Notes: generated by a model not told the origin, from the sequence alone. DNA of 64,000 nucleotides from Mesostigma viride (GCA_009746045.1 RPFO01000667.1:7445546-7509545), one strand, 5' to 3'; positions 21,700-33,228 are shown, counted from the first letter of the stretch. Translations and numbers: made by a program.

Positions 21700-23329
21700 A
21701 GGTCAGGAAAGTCTTATGAACACATAGTCCCTCTAGGACCTCCCCTTCTCTTTGGCAAGGCGGTAGGAGATCTCTTTAAACCTGTTCTGGATACCTCTGT
21801 AGCGATGCCTACCTCTGATCTCGAACGTCTTATTAGTAGATTTACGGCCACTGAGCCGGAAGCATTAGCTGCCATTGCTGCCCATCCCCAACAATTAGGC
21901 AAGCACCCTTGTAAATTTGTAGGTGGATTTTTATATGTGCAGATAGCAGATTCTCCCCCTCAATGGCGCCTGTATGTCCCTCCTATCTGTCGCTCCTCCT
22001 TGCTCTTTGAGTTGCATGACTTAGCTGCTCACCAGGGTGGTAAACGGGTACGGGACCTAGTAGCCCGCTCTTACTACTGGCCTTCCCTTTTAAAGGATGT
22101 AGATGAGTATGTTAGAACCTGTCAATCTTGCCAGGAGATGAAACCCAACAATGTAGGACAGATAGCAGAGCCTAGGACCTTACCTGATCCCATCATGCCG
22201 TGGGACTCCATTATGATGGATTTTGTAGGACCTTTTAGGAAGAATGATAGAGGTAACGCCCAGATCCTTGTTTTTGTAGATCGTTTTACTCGTATGTGTC
22301 ATCTCGTGCCGTGTCCCTTAGAACTCACCGCACGCGATTGCGCACGCCTATACCTTAATAACGTATATAGATATCATGGTTTGAGTAGGCAGTTTATTAG
22401 TGATAAGGATAAGTTATTTACTTCTGATTTTTGGCAGCAGTTCTTCGCTGCTATCGGTACCAAGGTCACCTTCGGTACTGCCTACCACTCCTCCTCGTCT
22501 CATTTAGTAGAACGTTTGAATAGGGTAGTGGAAGAAGCTCTGCGTCACTATGTGAATGGCTCTGGGAGTGATTGGGAGGATTACCTATGTTTGGTAGAGT
22601 TTTCCCTTAACAATGCCCTCAGGCTGCGCATGGTTATACGCCCTTCTTCCTAGATACTGGTAGACAACCTCTTACCCCTACCTCTCTTTTAGCTAGTCCT
22701 TTAAGGGACAAGGATGATGTGTCCCGGGATACTGTAGAAGGTGTGCAGGCGTTATTAGATAAGATGAAGAATGCACACGACAACGCTATTGCAGGGTACC
22801 ATAGGGCGCAGGCCAAATACCTTGCTAGGTTGCGTGCCTCATTAGATAGAAGAGCACCTGAGATAGAAATAGGAGATTTAGTCTTAGTAGAAGGCCCCCG
22901 TGTTGGCCGCTTCGCTCATAAGTTCGAAGCTGAACTGAAAGTGAAACTTAGGCCCGCCTTCTTAGGACCTTCCGTGTGTTGTCTAGAGTAGGTAATTTTC
23001 TGTATGAGATAGATATTCCTACCTCTTGGCAGACCCACTCTCGCACCTTTCATAGAAGCCAGCTGAAGCTCTATCATCAGAGCACGTTCGCTGGTAGAGA
23101 ATTGGCCCCTGCCCCTTTAGAGCATAACCCGGATACTGGTGAGGTAGAGGATGAGGTAGAGGGTATCGTGGCCCATAGAGATATCAAAAAAGGCCGCGGT
23201 ACCCAGCGCCAGTATAAGGTGAAGTGGATGTATGCTCGTAGTGAGGTAGATAAGGTCTGGTATACTGAGAGTGAGCTAGATGGGTGTAGTCGCCTGCTGC
23301 AGGAGTATAAAACCCTGCATAAGCTCTAG
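21700..23329 (+). CDS. Integrase with chromodomain-like tail of gypsy element (frame breaks)
   Basis: The HHCC zinc finger is seen in FELHDLAAHQGGKRVRDLV and YVRTCQSCQEM. The catalytic core has Asp at 22218 (MMDFVG), Asp at 22402 (SDKDKLF) and Glu at 22510 (VERLNR), so the last two are separated by 35 residues as in DD35E. Breaks occur near 22,625 and at about 22,970, where a T appears to be missing from a short T run. The end, 23,140-23,328, reads VEGIVAHRD and YKVKWMYARSEVDKVWYTES, which fits a chromodomain and suggests chromatin-guided insertion. Confidence 0.85.
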
Positions 23330-23405
23330 TTGTAGACCTTCTCCTCTCTTATGTTATGTCTGCTGTCGACGGATGGTTGGTTGTCCCCTCCCCTCCGCAG
23401 CCGTC

Positions 23406-25195
23406 ATGTCAGAGCCTACCCCTCCGGCTGAGAGCTCGCTGCCGTCCCCGCCCCCACCGGACCCTGAGCTGTATTTCGAGGCCCTTCCGGGCCGCTGGAT
23501 GTCGCAGTGGAGCCTACCCCTTCGGGTTTGCCTGATCCTCTTTCGGCGACGGTCTCGGCTATGCAGGCTCAGATCCAGTCTTTGACCACGGCGTTTGGGG
23601 CCTTCCTTGCGGCCCAGGCGCAGGTCCCGGCCACGCCGGCTGGATCCGCGCCCCCTACCCCTTCTGTCGCCCCGGCGACTACGGCTTCGCCCGCGCCCCC
23701 GCCTGCGCCCGCGGTCGCTGTGGTTCCGGCGGCTCCTGCGACTCCTGCTGCCTCTGCGCCTGTTACCGCTCTACCTGCGCCTACGCGGGAGTCTCCTGCC
23801 CCTGTTAGCTCGCCCTCCGTCGCTGCTTCCGAGCCTCCTCCCGCTCAGGCGCAGACGTCGCGGGGTTTCTTTGGCGATACTAGCGGGCTTCCCAGACTTT
23901 GGGAGGGTGGTCCTCCGCAGAGGATTCCGGTTCCTGACTGGGGCCTGGACGGTAGTCAATCTTATGCAGGACTGCCTGTCCCTACGGGCCCCATTTTCAA
24001 CATGTGGCCTGAGGGTGCACCGGCAACGGAGACCGGCGCGCCTGCGTCGTTGGCGGGTCCGTCACGGCCCTCTCTGGCTTCGGGTCCGGCGCGACCTCCT
24101 GTTTTACCAGTGCCCCCTGCGTCGGTGTCGGCTCCTGCCCCTGCGTCAGCCCCTGCTCCGGTCCCTCCTCCTTCGGCCTCGCGGTCTTTGGCCGCGGTTG
24201 TTCGGTCCACCGGTCAGGATCCTCGCGCCACCCGCGCTGCCGATTCCCTCAGGGAGTTGTCCCAGGGTGATCGGGACAGGGCTCCTTCTGTGGTGCACGC
24301 GACGCCGGAGTCGCGTGACACGCCCATTCCGGGGTATGGTATGTCCGCACTCGCCTGCCGACAGTGTGACCTGCCGCGCGCCTCTGCTGAGCTTGCCATC
24401 TCTCCCATGTCCTATGGGTTCTCCCAGGTGTGTCGGGCGCCCCGGGATCGTGGCCTACCCATTGAGACTGATCGGCCTCCGTTCGACATGGTTATTTTAG
24501 CTGATCCGGTGTTCGAGGGTGAGATCCTGGTCCGGCGCGTCCTGTATCGCTGGGCGAGGCGCCACAACGACTTGGACACCTACGGTGGGTTTCAGTGGGC
24601 TTACCCTCCCCCTCTGGGCATTATGGCTTCGGATGCCCTTACAGTAGAGTTTCCTGCGGTGCCGGGTGCGGCGTACACTACGGTCCTCCAGCCCATCCTT
24701 GAGTGGGATGCCCGCCGCCCGGCGCCTATCCCGGGCCAGGGTCTAGACTCCCGCGGTCACCCTCCTCCTCGTGCCAGCGACTACCTAGAGACATTCGGGT
24801 CGCGACAGTGTGTTCGTCGGTGGCGCTCCCGCGAGGTTCGGCACATCCGGTTGTGGCCGTCCAACGTGGAGCCCCTGGTGGACCTGTTCTTCCCGACGGG
24901 TATGCGCCCTCGGATTCGGTACCATCGCCTCCTCCTGCGGGCCCTTTGCCTGATCGCGGTAGAGCCTTTCCTTCGCCTCTTTGCCTGTGGCTTTCTGGAC
25001 TGGGCCCGTGGCCAGGTCGTCCTCACGCAGCATAGGTATTACTGGGCCTTCCTGGGCCTCTTTCCTGACGGCGTGTGGGCCGATGTTTTCCTCACTGTAG
25101 ATAGGCATGACAATGTTGAGGATGTGGCTCACTACCAGGCCTACCTGGAGGTCCTGCTGGCCTCTCGTGGCACTTACCAGACGGATGGCCACTAG
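23406..25195 (+). CDS. Unidentified long ORF between integrase and 3' LTR
   Basis: A single open frame of about 560 codons runs from about 23,507 to 25,193. An ATG at 23406 in another frame leads into it (MSEPTPPAESSLPSPPPPD), so the true start is unclear and a small frame break near 23,505 is possible. The first third is Pro/Ala-rich with one short helical stretch (SAMQAQIQSLTTAFGAFLAA). The last 290 residues look globular, with GYGMSALACRQCDL, FDMVILADPVFEGEILVRRV and a hydrophobic run LLLRALCLIAVEPFLRLFA. It is much richer in GC than pol and, unlike pol, unbroken. The position is that of env in some elements, but I see neither signal peptide nor cleavage site. A captured host gene is an alternative. 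Confidence 0.65.
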
Positions 25196-25558
25196 ATAGA
25201 GGGCCTTAGGCCCGACCTGAGGGTGTTGTCCCTCCGGTATGTAGAGTCGCCCTCATATTCTGGCCAGTTGGTTGGCTGTTCTTGGTCCTTAGCGCTGATG
25301 TGTTTACTCTGTGTGTCCTGCCCAGTGCCGTCCCCCCGGCCAGGACTCCGTTCCAGGCAGTTAGGGGAACCTACCACCAGGCTTGGTGCTGGCTAACCCT
25401 ACACCACCCGGCGTGGTGGTGGAGACCGTGTGAACTATTGGTGCTTTGTATCTGGGATGGTCTATCGATTGTGTTGGTGTGTGCTGGGTGCGTTAGGATT
25501 ATTTTCCTACCCCTCTGGTTCCCTCCTCTCTGCGTAGGGAGAGGGCTCCCTACCTTTT

Positions 25559-25570
25559 GTGGGGGGGAGG
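25559..25570 (+). other. Polypurine tract
   Basis: GTGGGGGGGAGG abuts the 3' LTR, the expected place for the plus-strand DNA primer. Confidence 0.8.
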
Positions 25571-26138
25571 TGTTACGTCGCGTAACAATTCGTTGTAGTT
25601 ACGGACGTAAATTAGGTCCTTGGCCTCGGTTGTTCCTAGGTTACGTGCAGTTCTAGTTTGGACATGATTGTCCCCGTAACAGTACTGTGGTATAGTGGGT
25701 GCCTTTGGGCGCCGCGCCGCGTACTATATTAGTGGTCCTTATCCTTTTGTAGAATGTAGTGGACAGGCGTGCATCTGTGCACCTGCTTGTGTTTCTGTGT
25801 TTCTGCAGGCGAGGGCCAGGTCGGCCCGAGCCTGTTGGACCGTTGGTGACCATTTATGCACGTTCCACTCCTTGTGTGGTCACTCGGCGTGTGTTAAATG
25901 AATTAGCACATATTAGCTTGGGTCACGGCAGTTTAGTTGTGTTTCCTTCCTCTTTTCCTGGAGTAAACGGGTTTGATTAAATGGCCTATGGCGTATTACA
26001 GTAGTACATATGTAAATGCATTGAGATCTGGTTCGTCTCGGTCGTCTTTCGCTAGGGGTGTAAATAGAAGCGTCACTAGTTTAGGTAGTATCAGGACAGG
26101 TAGAGGTAGAGGTGGCGGCCGAGGCTTGCGGCGCAACA
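25571..26138 (+). repeat. 3' LTR of gypsy element
   Basis: A 568-bp repeat, identical to the 5' LTR except for a 3-bp deletion (GAAGCGTCAC versus GAAGCAGCCTCAC) and one base near the end (GCGCAACA versus GCGTAACA). Confidence 0.95.
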
Positions 26139-26143
26139 AATGT

Positions 26144-27480
26144 ATCCAGGCTGTGCAAGCAGACGCTGCACGTTACAGGTCAGCAATGCATGGGGGGGGT
26201 ATTGCTGGCGGACAATCCTACAAGGCTGTTCTAAAATCCTGACAACAATGTTATATGCCGATGCCGGTCAACCCCGGGAGGACCAGGAAAGTGCCTGTAC
26301 CAAGATGGAAGGCAGGCTCTTCTTTCCCAAGCTTGAAATTTAAGGTGTTAAGTATGTGTAGTAATGTCCACAATCGTTGGTCTGTTAGATGCGTCATCTA
26401 CATCTCACACCAATAATTCATGGAAAGCTTGCCAGCAGGGAGTTTGCTCCGAGAGCTCATATTCTCCCCAGGCGAAGACGAGCCTGGCTACAGCCAGGTC
26501 AGCAAGGACCTGCTCGGCCGGGCATCCGCTCCGCCCGGTCTTTCAGCGAATGCTATCGCCTGAGCAGGCGATGAACTAGGAGGTGAGACTAGGGCGCTGG
26601 GGGCAAATGCATTCGACTTCGAAATTGGCCGCAGATTAAACGTACGTCCTGCTTTATTTGTCCTGTCAATGTGCTATCCTATTAGGCTGTTCTAGAAGGT
26701 AAAGTATAAGTTAACTTGGAGAATTTTTTACATTCAACTACTCGTAATGCACACAATCATATGTTACTTATGGGATTATAGCGTTTTTGGTTTTATCTAG
26801 GAAATGACCTAGTCTATAAGGAGCTTCTCGCATGCCTGCATGTTGTGTTAGGTGTTCACATCAGATAACTTGTACTCATTCAGATATCAACTTCGTAAAA
26901 GACCATATGCACAGCTTGAGAGCAATATGCACAAATGTTGCGCTGAATGTATTGGGTGCCTCTGTGCATGATATACTAAATTCCATCCTTTATCTTGTTG
27001 TCGCCTATAAGTAAGTACGTAATTAAGTACTTGCGTGTCATGCGCAATGGGCAGGCCACGGAGTACTATGTTGATCTCATTAGAAAAATAATTACATGGA
27101 CATGACAATATCTTCTGCATCAAGTACCGGTGTCGCCCATACTATATATTGCATTGTGATGCCCGCCCTGAACAAAAATATCTCATCGCTTGCCCGACAT
27201 AATCGCCAGAAAGATGGAGTCTCGGAACTCAGGGACTGCAGCGTTGCTCCTATCCGGACATTCATCGATGTGCTACGGTAATGAAGGACACCATCCCCCA
27301 GTCGGTGGGGCACTGCGCGTGACCCAGTATGGCATTCATAGTGATTCCGGCCAAGGTGCCCACAACGCTGAGACTAGGAAATAGATAGCTAGCATCATCC
27401 ATTCCATCCCATTTCCATCTCGCTGAGGACTTATGGTCACGTGACGCTGTCCACGTGTAAATTAATTTATTATTTTAATC
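26144..27480. other. No gene identified
   Basis: 1.3 kb of mixed, partly AT-rich sequence with only short open frames that lack recognisable motifs. It is the flank into which the gypsy element inserted. Confidence 0.5.
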
Positions 27481-27804
27481 GATGTGCTTGACCCGGGCAA
27501 TGTGGGACCGGTGGATTGGTACGACGCAGACCCTGGACTGCTGCACGATGTGGTTAATATCGCCGCCAACTATGATGTTTGGAGAGTTATTGAAAGCTTC
27601 TATCTTGAACTGGCTGGGCCCAGGCCGAGGTCCAAGTTCTTTGACCATGTTGTTGGCAATTAGGGACTGGATGTCTTGCAACTGGTGGGGTTGTGTTGTA
27701 AGCATTCCTTGACTTGCCTGCTGTTTGTCGACGAAACAGACACCGGAGCCTGATTCGGAACTTGGCATCTTCTTTTGCTCCCCGGGTTCACGCAGGCCCA
27801 CCAT
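27475..27804 (-). other. Short open frame of unknown origin
   Basis: A minus-strand open stretch with a plausible composition (QPHQLQDIQSLIANNMVKEL) but no recognisable domain. It lies next to truncated retrotransposons and may be a remnant of one. Confidence 0.2.
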
Positions 27805-27934
27805 TCCTCCCTGAAAGCATGGAGCGGACGCAGGGCCAGAAAGAGTACTATACTAAGAGTAGTCGTATGCACCCGTGGACAGTGGAATGATCGAATCCCG
27901 GCTGAGGCGATCTCTGCTCCATTGTTTGCCCTGG

Positions 27935-29655
27935 CCTCGGTCGGTATATCAAGGCTTTCGACACGGTCCTCTGGGAGGCTCTTTGGGCCATCCTAGCTCT
28001 AGATCGCGTGCCACCAGCATTTATTGCTGCCATTCGCTGGCTGTATGAGCTAGGGATCACAGGCAGTAGTGTGGACTGCGCAAGGCACCACCCCACCATT
28101 CCCCCTTCACCACGGGGTGTGGCAAGGTTGTGTCATGTCCCCATATCTGTTCATTGTTGTTGTTGATCACGTCATGCACCAGGTACGTGCGCGCTTTACC
28201 GCTCAGGGGTTCGAGCATGGCTTGGACATCCTTAACGATCGCAAACACGGCGGCGGTGGCCCTGGTTACCGCCTGTCCGACCTGATTTATGCGGATGATA
28301 CCACCCTCATCGAGCGCCCCGAGCACATTCAGACCTGGCTATAGATTGTTTGGGCTTGGAGGCGCGGGCACTCCGGGCAGTTGGAGATTAGTATCAAAAC
28401 CGAGGCGATGGTGACTGGGGCTCAGACCAGTTGCCCGCCACGGCCGCTGCTGCTAGACGGGACGGAGGTCCCGTTCCGTGCATGAGCGCTTCAAGCTGCT
28501 GGGGAGCATGCTCCCCGACGCCGCAGACGATGTGGAAACCCGCATCGGCTTGGCCTGGGCCAGGCTTCGCTCGCTCAACCCCTACTAGCTGGCACTCGAA
28601 CACCCCGGGCGAGGACCGCAAGCGCGTGGTAGCTTCAAGGTCCTAGTCCTCACTGTGCTCACGTATGGCTCCGAGGCATGGACGCTCACGGACAGGATGG
28701 CCACCCGGCTGGACGGCACGGTTACCAGGATGCTTCGACAGGTCCTGAATGCAGGGTTTTCCACACATAGGTCGTTAGAGTCTTTGTATAAGGGTATGCC
28801 TGGCATTATGGACGAGATAAGGCAATGTAGGATAGCATTCGTAGGACATCTTGCATGCTCCCTTGCCGACGAGCTCAAGGACCAGCTCCTTACCCTCATG
28901 GGCCCTGGGTAGGCGAGGTAGAACTGCGTGGGTGCCACCGCCTTCCCCACTCACGGGATAAGGCGGCTCCCCACCAGTCCTGCTCACCTCCTCTCCCGTG
29001 AGGACAAGCAGCGGTTCCTTTCCCGTCGCAAGCGGTTGCACGACCTCACCTCCAGGGACGCTGGACGACAACCTGACCCCCGCTCAGCAGCAGCAGCGAC
29101 ACGACCTGTGGCCACAAGGCATACCTCCGCCACAAGCAGGACCCCCAGAAGCCTGAAGGTGTACTGGAGGGGCGGGGACCTGATGATCAACCACAAGATG
29201 TGGACGCCCCCAGCGGGCTAGAATAGCTTGCATAATAGCCCTAGCTTGTATCCATTGGTAGTCACTGCCGCTACGGCAGCCATGCTTAGAATGTTTGCCT
29301 ATAGCTGTGCCAACTTACCGAGTCACGTGCACCGCTCACGCACGGTACACAACCAGCCATAGCCTTAGCTTAGTCCTTGTACAGCCATGCTACGTCCTGG
29401 CTATGATCAGATTACTTGCCCACGCTCCTTGTTATGCCGGCCCTGCTCACATGGGTCTTATTGCACCCACAGATTGCCGGATCGTTAGCGTGTCCGTTTA
29501 GCTAGCGTGCCCGAATGCAGCTGTGGCATGCCTTAGGCATGAAGCAGACTGGGGGTCTCTGCCCTTTCTCCTGTTGTGCACACACAGCCTGGATTAAAAG
29601 CACTTCGGTGCTCCGTGACTCCCCAACGGGAGCACGTACTTAATTAATTAATTAA
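27935..29655 (+). mobile_element. LINE-type retrotransposon, 5'-truncated, ends in (TTAA)n
   Basis: The reverse transcriptase begins inside the palm (IKAFDTVLWEALWAILALD), continues to the YADD box at 28288-28299 (DLIYADDTTLIE) and the C-terminal region TYGSEAWTLTDRMATRLDG. Frame changes near 28,060 and 28,490 and an in-frame stop near 28,587 break the protein. The 3' end is taken as the (TTAA)4 tract at 29640-29655. The endonuclease is missing through 5' truncation, as is common for LINEs. Confidence 0.75.
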
Positions 29656-29689
29656 TCTTGCGCATGCATGCTCGCACCAGTCAGGTAGC

Positions 29690-30244
29690 TAGTAGACACT
29701 GACCTCGGTCTGGCCAGCCGGGGCAGCACATCCTGACCTGGCCTGGCCCGGCCATTGAAGGACATTCCTTGAAAGACTGGTAAACCTGCCATGAACTATA
29801 CACAGGAGTCGCTGGCCGACCTAGTGGCCCCAGCTCAGTTTGAACACAGCATTTTTCCTCCCTCTCTCTTTGGCTTGGACTGCTATCTATGCAGAACAAG
29901 CTAGCAGAGGTTGAAGACCGTGGCCCACGCTCACTGACACGCCAGCCGCGGTGGGCAAGCCCCCCCCCCCTGGAGGAAGGGGTGCTTTGCTGAGTAGTTA
30001 GGATTTTCTAGAGCAGTTAGGATTCTCTAGATTAGCTTAGAGTTAGCTTAGTTAGGTCCCGTGGCTTCGCTCACCGCTCCATCCATCAGCGAGGGAATAC
30101 GTGCTACATGATCATCTCCCAACGCAGTCATGTTATCAAGGAGACAACCAGCGCAGGCCAGAAATCGGGAGAATCCGGACCATGGTAGCTCGAGCCTGCC
30201 GTTATTTTGTCCGCGTGTTCGAGTCGTTCAATTAATTAATTAAT
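29690..30244 (+). mobile_element. LINE 3' fragment with (TTAA)n tail
   Basis: It matches, in the opposite orientation, the 3' end of the minus-strand LINE at 32.1-32.6 kb: ACATCCTGACCTGGCCTGG, then GAACTATACA and CACGTGCTACATGATC-like segments occur in the same order. Only the last part of the coding region and the 3' untranslated region are present. It ends in TTAATTAATTAATTAA. Confidence 0.65.
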
Positions 30245-30245
30245 A

Positions 30246-30655
30246 GACTCGTGACTGCGTCACGTGAGCACAAGTTCTCAGTGGGAGGGGAACATGGGAT
30301 GGAATGGATGGTGTAAGCTATCTAGGTCGTTCAATATTATAATCTCATTTAATTTGATTTGGTCGGGCCGGCCTACGACCAGCCAGAGCGTTTCCGTTGG
30401 CCCCGGCATGTGCAGATGGCCTATGTGTTTTTGAGGTTCATGGGAGTGGAGCCTGTTTCCCATGTGGGCACGAGGGTGGTCACCTTTTCTAGCTTCCGTG
30501 AGCAAACGATTCCGACGACATTCTCCAAAACTTGGTATGCATGGCAAAACTCGATAAGAAGAGCCTTGACAGCGGGTCTTGCAGTTTGTTAGCATGTATT
30601 GTTGATCGAGGCGCTATGCTTTGTAATTATTATTTAATTAATTAATTAATTAATA
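30246..30655 (+). mobile_element. Probable third retroelement fragment ending in (TTAA)n
   Basis: An open stretch reading FRWPRHVQMAYVFLRFMGVE up to a stop near 30,590 lies between two (TTAA)n tracts. Both tracts are followed by nearly the same bases (AGACTCGTGACT and AGACACGTGACT). The family is not recognised. Confidence 0.35.
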
Positions 30656-30793
30656 GACACGTGACTATATATGCTTTGTCCCAAGCCAGCCCCAGCTGCA
30701 TCGTCGTTGTCAACGCACGTCCCCGGCATGGAGGGCGCCCGGTAAGGGCACACCCTCGCGGCCTCGCGGTACAATAGGCTTTGGGCACAGCCT

Positions 30794-31971
30794 TTGTTAA
30801 TAAACAAGCCCCTTTCCAACCCCATGTCGCACCGTGCGAGCATGATCGGGATGCAAGGTCGCCAGGCACGCCACGGTCAACCCTCCCGCCAATTTTCCAG
30901 CGTCAATCGCCTCCTGGCCCGCCTTGAGCGGGATGAGGCTCAGTCGACACGCCAGCAACCCCAGCCAGGACGGAGAGGACGCATATTCGCCCTGAAAGAA
31001 AGACTGGCCATGCGTTGATAAGCAAATTAACCCCAATCGCCACCCTCCTCCACCCCCATGCACCCCCTCCACCCCCACCCCCACCTCCAGCACTACCCTT
31101 GTCCACGTACCCCACCTCCACCCCCACCCCCCCGCTAATATATAGGGCAACGGCCCATTCTTGGTACTGCTAGCTTTAATGTGCGCACCCTCCCTGCAGA
31201 TCCTTCTACGAGCAACGCACCCCAGCACGTGACACGTCAACGGGTCGACGAGCTGATCGCCTTGTGTGCCGACAACAAGATCGCCGTCCTCGGGGTCCAG
31301 GATGATTGGCGCACCGTCGACCCTCAGCAAGGGTTCAACGGGCTCATGGTCGACGACCGGCCTCCGCGCGGGCTGGCGGTTCCATTATGGTGGCGGCCGG
31401 GGCCGCGCCGGGTCAAGGTGGTGTGGGCCTCCTGTGCTCACCGGCAGCATCAGCTCACCTCGACCCGAGTCCACCGTGCTGAGATCCCCGCGTGTCAGCT
31501 AGTGGCCACTTTATTTTCGGCCACTGAGGGCCATTCTCACCACACGCTCACCGTTATCGTGGGATATGCACCACATGCGGGTCGAGCTCAGGCGGAACGT
31601 GAGGCCTTAGAATTCAGCGCCCTCAAGGAGGAGGAGGCCAGCATCCCAGCTCGGCACAGTCTTCCTGGTTATGCTGCTCGACGCCAACGCCACGCTGCCA
31701 GTTGGCACTGGAGGTGCTCAGTACTCCCCCTCCAACACGACGGCCAACGGTAACACGGCTCTCTTTGCGGATCTGTTGGCAGAATCTGCGCTGGTTGCAT
31801 GCAATGCTTCTTTCGCACGCCCCGCCCAGCAGTTTGCCACCTTTTTTGGGCCGTCGGATCGGGTGGTGTGCCTTGACTATATCTGCGTACGCCGGGCTCA
31901 GCGCCCCTCAGTTGTCGATGCTGCATGGCGTGCTGCAAGATTCTGTCAGCACGGTGCATATGGCTTTTAAT
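30794..31971 (+). mobile_element. LINE 5' part with AP-type endonuclease
   Basis: The frame around 31,150-31,660 contains the start of an exonuclease/endonuclease/phosphatase-type domain (TASFNVRTLP, IAVLGVQDDWR) and LTVIVGYAPHAGRAQ. A shift at about 31,670 leads to LLDANATLPVG and VVCLDYICVRR, the later conserved blocks that hold catalytic Asp/Asn residues. Upstream, 30794-31018, is a short ORF (QFSSVNRLLARLERDEAQS) that could be an ORF1 remnant. Reverse transcriptase is absent, since the copy is cut at about 32,070 by the minus-strand LINE insertion or an older rearrangement. Confidence 0.65.
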
Positions 31972-32071
31972 ACAGTCTGGGCTACAGTTCCTCAGCAAGG
32001 GTGGGATTTATGGGAATGTATTAAGCGACACTTGCTCTAGGTGCGCCATGCAGGGCACCTGCACCGCCATG

Positions 32072-32079
32072 TATGCGAT
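32072..32079. repeat. Target-site duplication of nested LINE, left copy
   Basis: TATGCGAT here and at 45801-45808 brackets the LINE. The left copy is followed at once by the (TTTAA)n tail of the minus-strand element. Confidence 0.75.
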
Positions 32080-32112
32080 TAAATTAAATTAAATTAAATT
32101 AAATTAAATTAT
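32080..32112. repeat. (TAAAT)n microsatellite = 3' tail of minus-strand LINE
   Basis: About six copies of TAAAT follow the 8-bp target repeat. Read on the minus strand this is the terminal AT-rich repeat tail of the LINE. Confidence 0.8.
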
Positions 32113-32218
32113 AACATGCCTCCGTTGGGAGATCATGTAGCACATTATTATTCCATGATGGATGGGTGGAGTGGAGGAAGCCGCGTAATCCAACTAACCT
32201 AACTCTAAGCTATCTAGT

Positions 32219-33212
32219 CTAGAAAAGCCTAACTACACTACTCATCAAAACGCCTCCTCCTCTTGGGGGGAGGGGGCTTGCCCACAGGGTCGGGCGTGTG
32301 AGCCTTGACAATCTTCTGCCACCGCGTCTTGTCCTGCATGGGGCAGTCCAAAGACGGGAGAGAGAGTGGATGCGGTGTTCAAACTCAGGGGCTGGGACCA
32401 CTAGGTCGTCCAGCAACATATCTGGATGTAGTTCGTGACAGGTTTCCCTACCCTTTTGGGAATGCCCTTGGGGCCAGGCCAGGTCAGAATGTGTCGCCCT
32501 GCATGGCTGGCCAAGCCACTGGGGGCCGGCAAGACCAAGGGCGGTGTCGACCTGGCTGGTGCGAGCAAGGTGTCCTACAAATGCTATCCTACGCTGCCTA
32601 ATCTCGTCCGAAATACGAGGCATACCATGATACAAAGACTCTGATGACGGGCGCTCGGAAAACCCTACGTTAAGGTCTTAAGGACCTGTCGGAGCATCCT
32701 GTAAACCGTGCCGTTGAGCCTAGCTGCCATGCAGTTTGGGTGTGAGTGTCCATGCCTCGGCGCCATACGTGAGCATCGTGAGGACGAGGACCTTGAAGAG
32801 CATGCGCTTGCAGTGCTCGCCCAGGCCCTTCGAGCGCCAGTTGGTGTTGAGCGAACGGAGCCTGGCCCAGGCCAGGCCGATGCGGGTGTCCACATCGTCT
32901 GCAGTGTCAGGAAGCCAACTCCCTAACAGTTTGAAGCGATCGCGGAACGGGACCTCCGTCCCGTCGAGCAGGGGCGGCAGCGGTGGTGTACTGGAGGCCC
33001 CAATCACCATCGCCTCAGTTTTGACACTAATCTCCAACCCCACCGCCCGCGCCTCCAGGCCCAGACAGTCCAGCCAGGTCTGAATGTGCTCGGGGCTCGC
33101 GATATGAGGGTGGTGTCATCCGCATAAATCAGGTCGGCCAGGCGGTAACCAGGTTTAACCCCGCCGTGCTCTTTCTCGTTAAGGATGTCCAAGCCTGGCT
33201 CGAACCCCTTAA
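32219..33212 (-). pseudogene. LINE reverse transcriptase, C-terminal half
   Basis: Blocks in order on the minus strand: GLDILNEKEHGG, DLIYADDTTLI (catalytic YADD near 33,120), FKLLGSWLPDTADDVDTRIG, TMLTYGAEAWTLTPK, and MPRISDEIRQRRIAFVGHLA. The blocks lie in different frames, so the copy is dead. The same blocks occur in the plus-strand copy at 28-29 kb. Confidence 0.8.
33209..33212. repeat. TTAA target site, left
   Basis: TTAA directly before CCCTTCAACTG. Together with the TTAA at 44200-44203 it forms the duplicated target typical of piggyBac transposons. Confidence 0.85.
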
Positions 33213-33228
33213 CCCTTCAACTGTGTCA
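33213..33228 (+). repeat. Left terminal inverted repeat of piggyBac element
   Basis: CCCTTCAACTGTGTC pairs, with one mismatch in its first 11 bases, with the inverted right end CCCTTAAACTGTACT. Confidence 0.75.

Larger units (their letters stand above)
15893..26138 (+). mobile_element. Ty3/gypsy LTR retrotransposon (chromodomain type), full length
   Basis: Two long terminal repeats starting TGTTACGTCG and ending in ACA enclose gag, protease, reverse transcriptase, RNase H, integrase and a chromodomain-like tail, in gypsy order. The 5-bp target duplication AATGT is present on both sides (15888-15892 and 26139-26143). The LTRs differ by one 3-bp indel and about one substitution, so the insertion is recent. 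Unusual parts are an ORF resembling the RNase H1 N-terminal domain upstream of gag and a 560-codon ORF between integrase and the 3' LTR. Gag-pol carries about ten small frame breaks, so this copy as sequenced could move only with help, or the breaks are base-call errors. Confidence 0.95.

Noticed and set aside
23595-24500. 301-codon frame rich in Leu/Arg inside the gypsy accessory ORF
   Set aside because: It overlaps the 560-codon frame in another phase and has the biased composition expected of GC-rich shadow frames.
30278-30595. Minus-strand frame of 105 codons between TTAA tracts
   Set aside because: The opposite strand reads more like coding sequence and the region ends in a retroelement-like tail; the minus frame has no recognisable feature.
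29640-30655. Possible CRISPR-like spacing of the three TTAA tracts
   Set aside because: Repeats are simple-sequence, spacers are hundreds of bases long and unequal, and the genome is eukaryotic.
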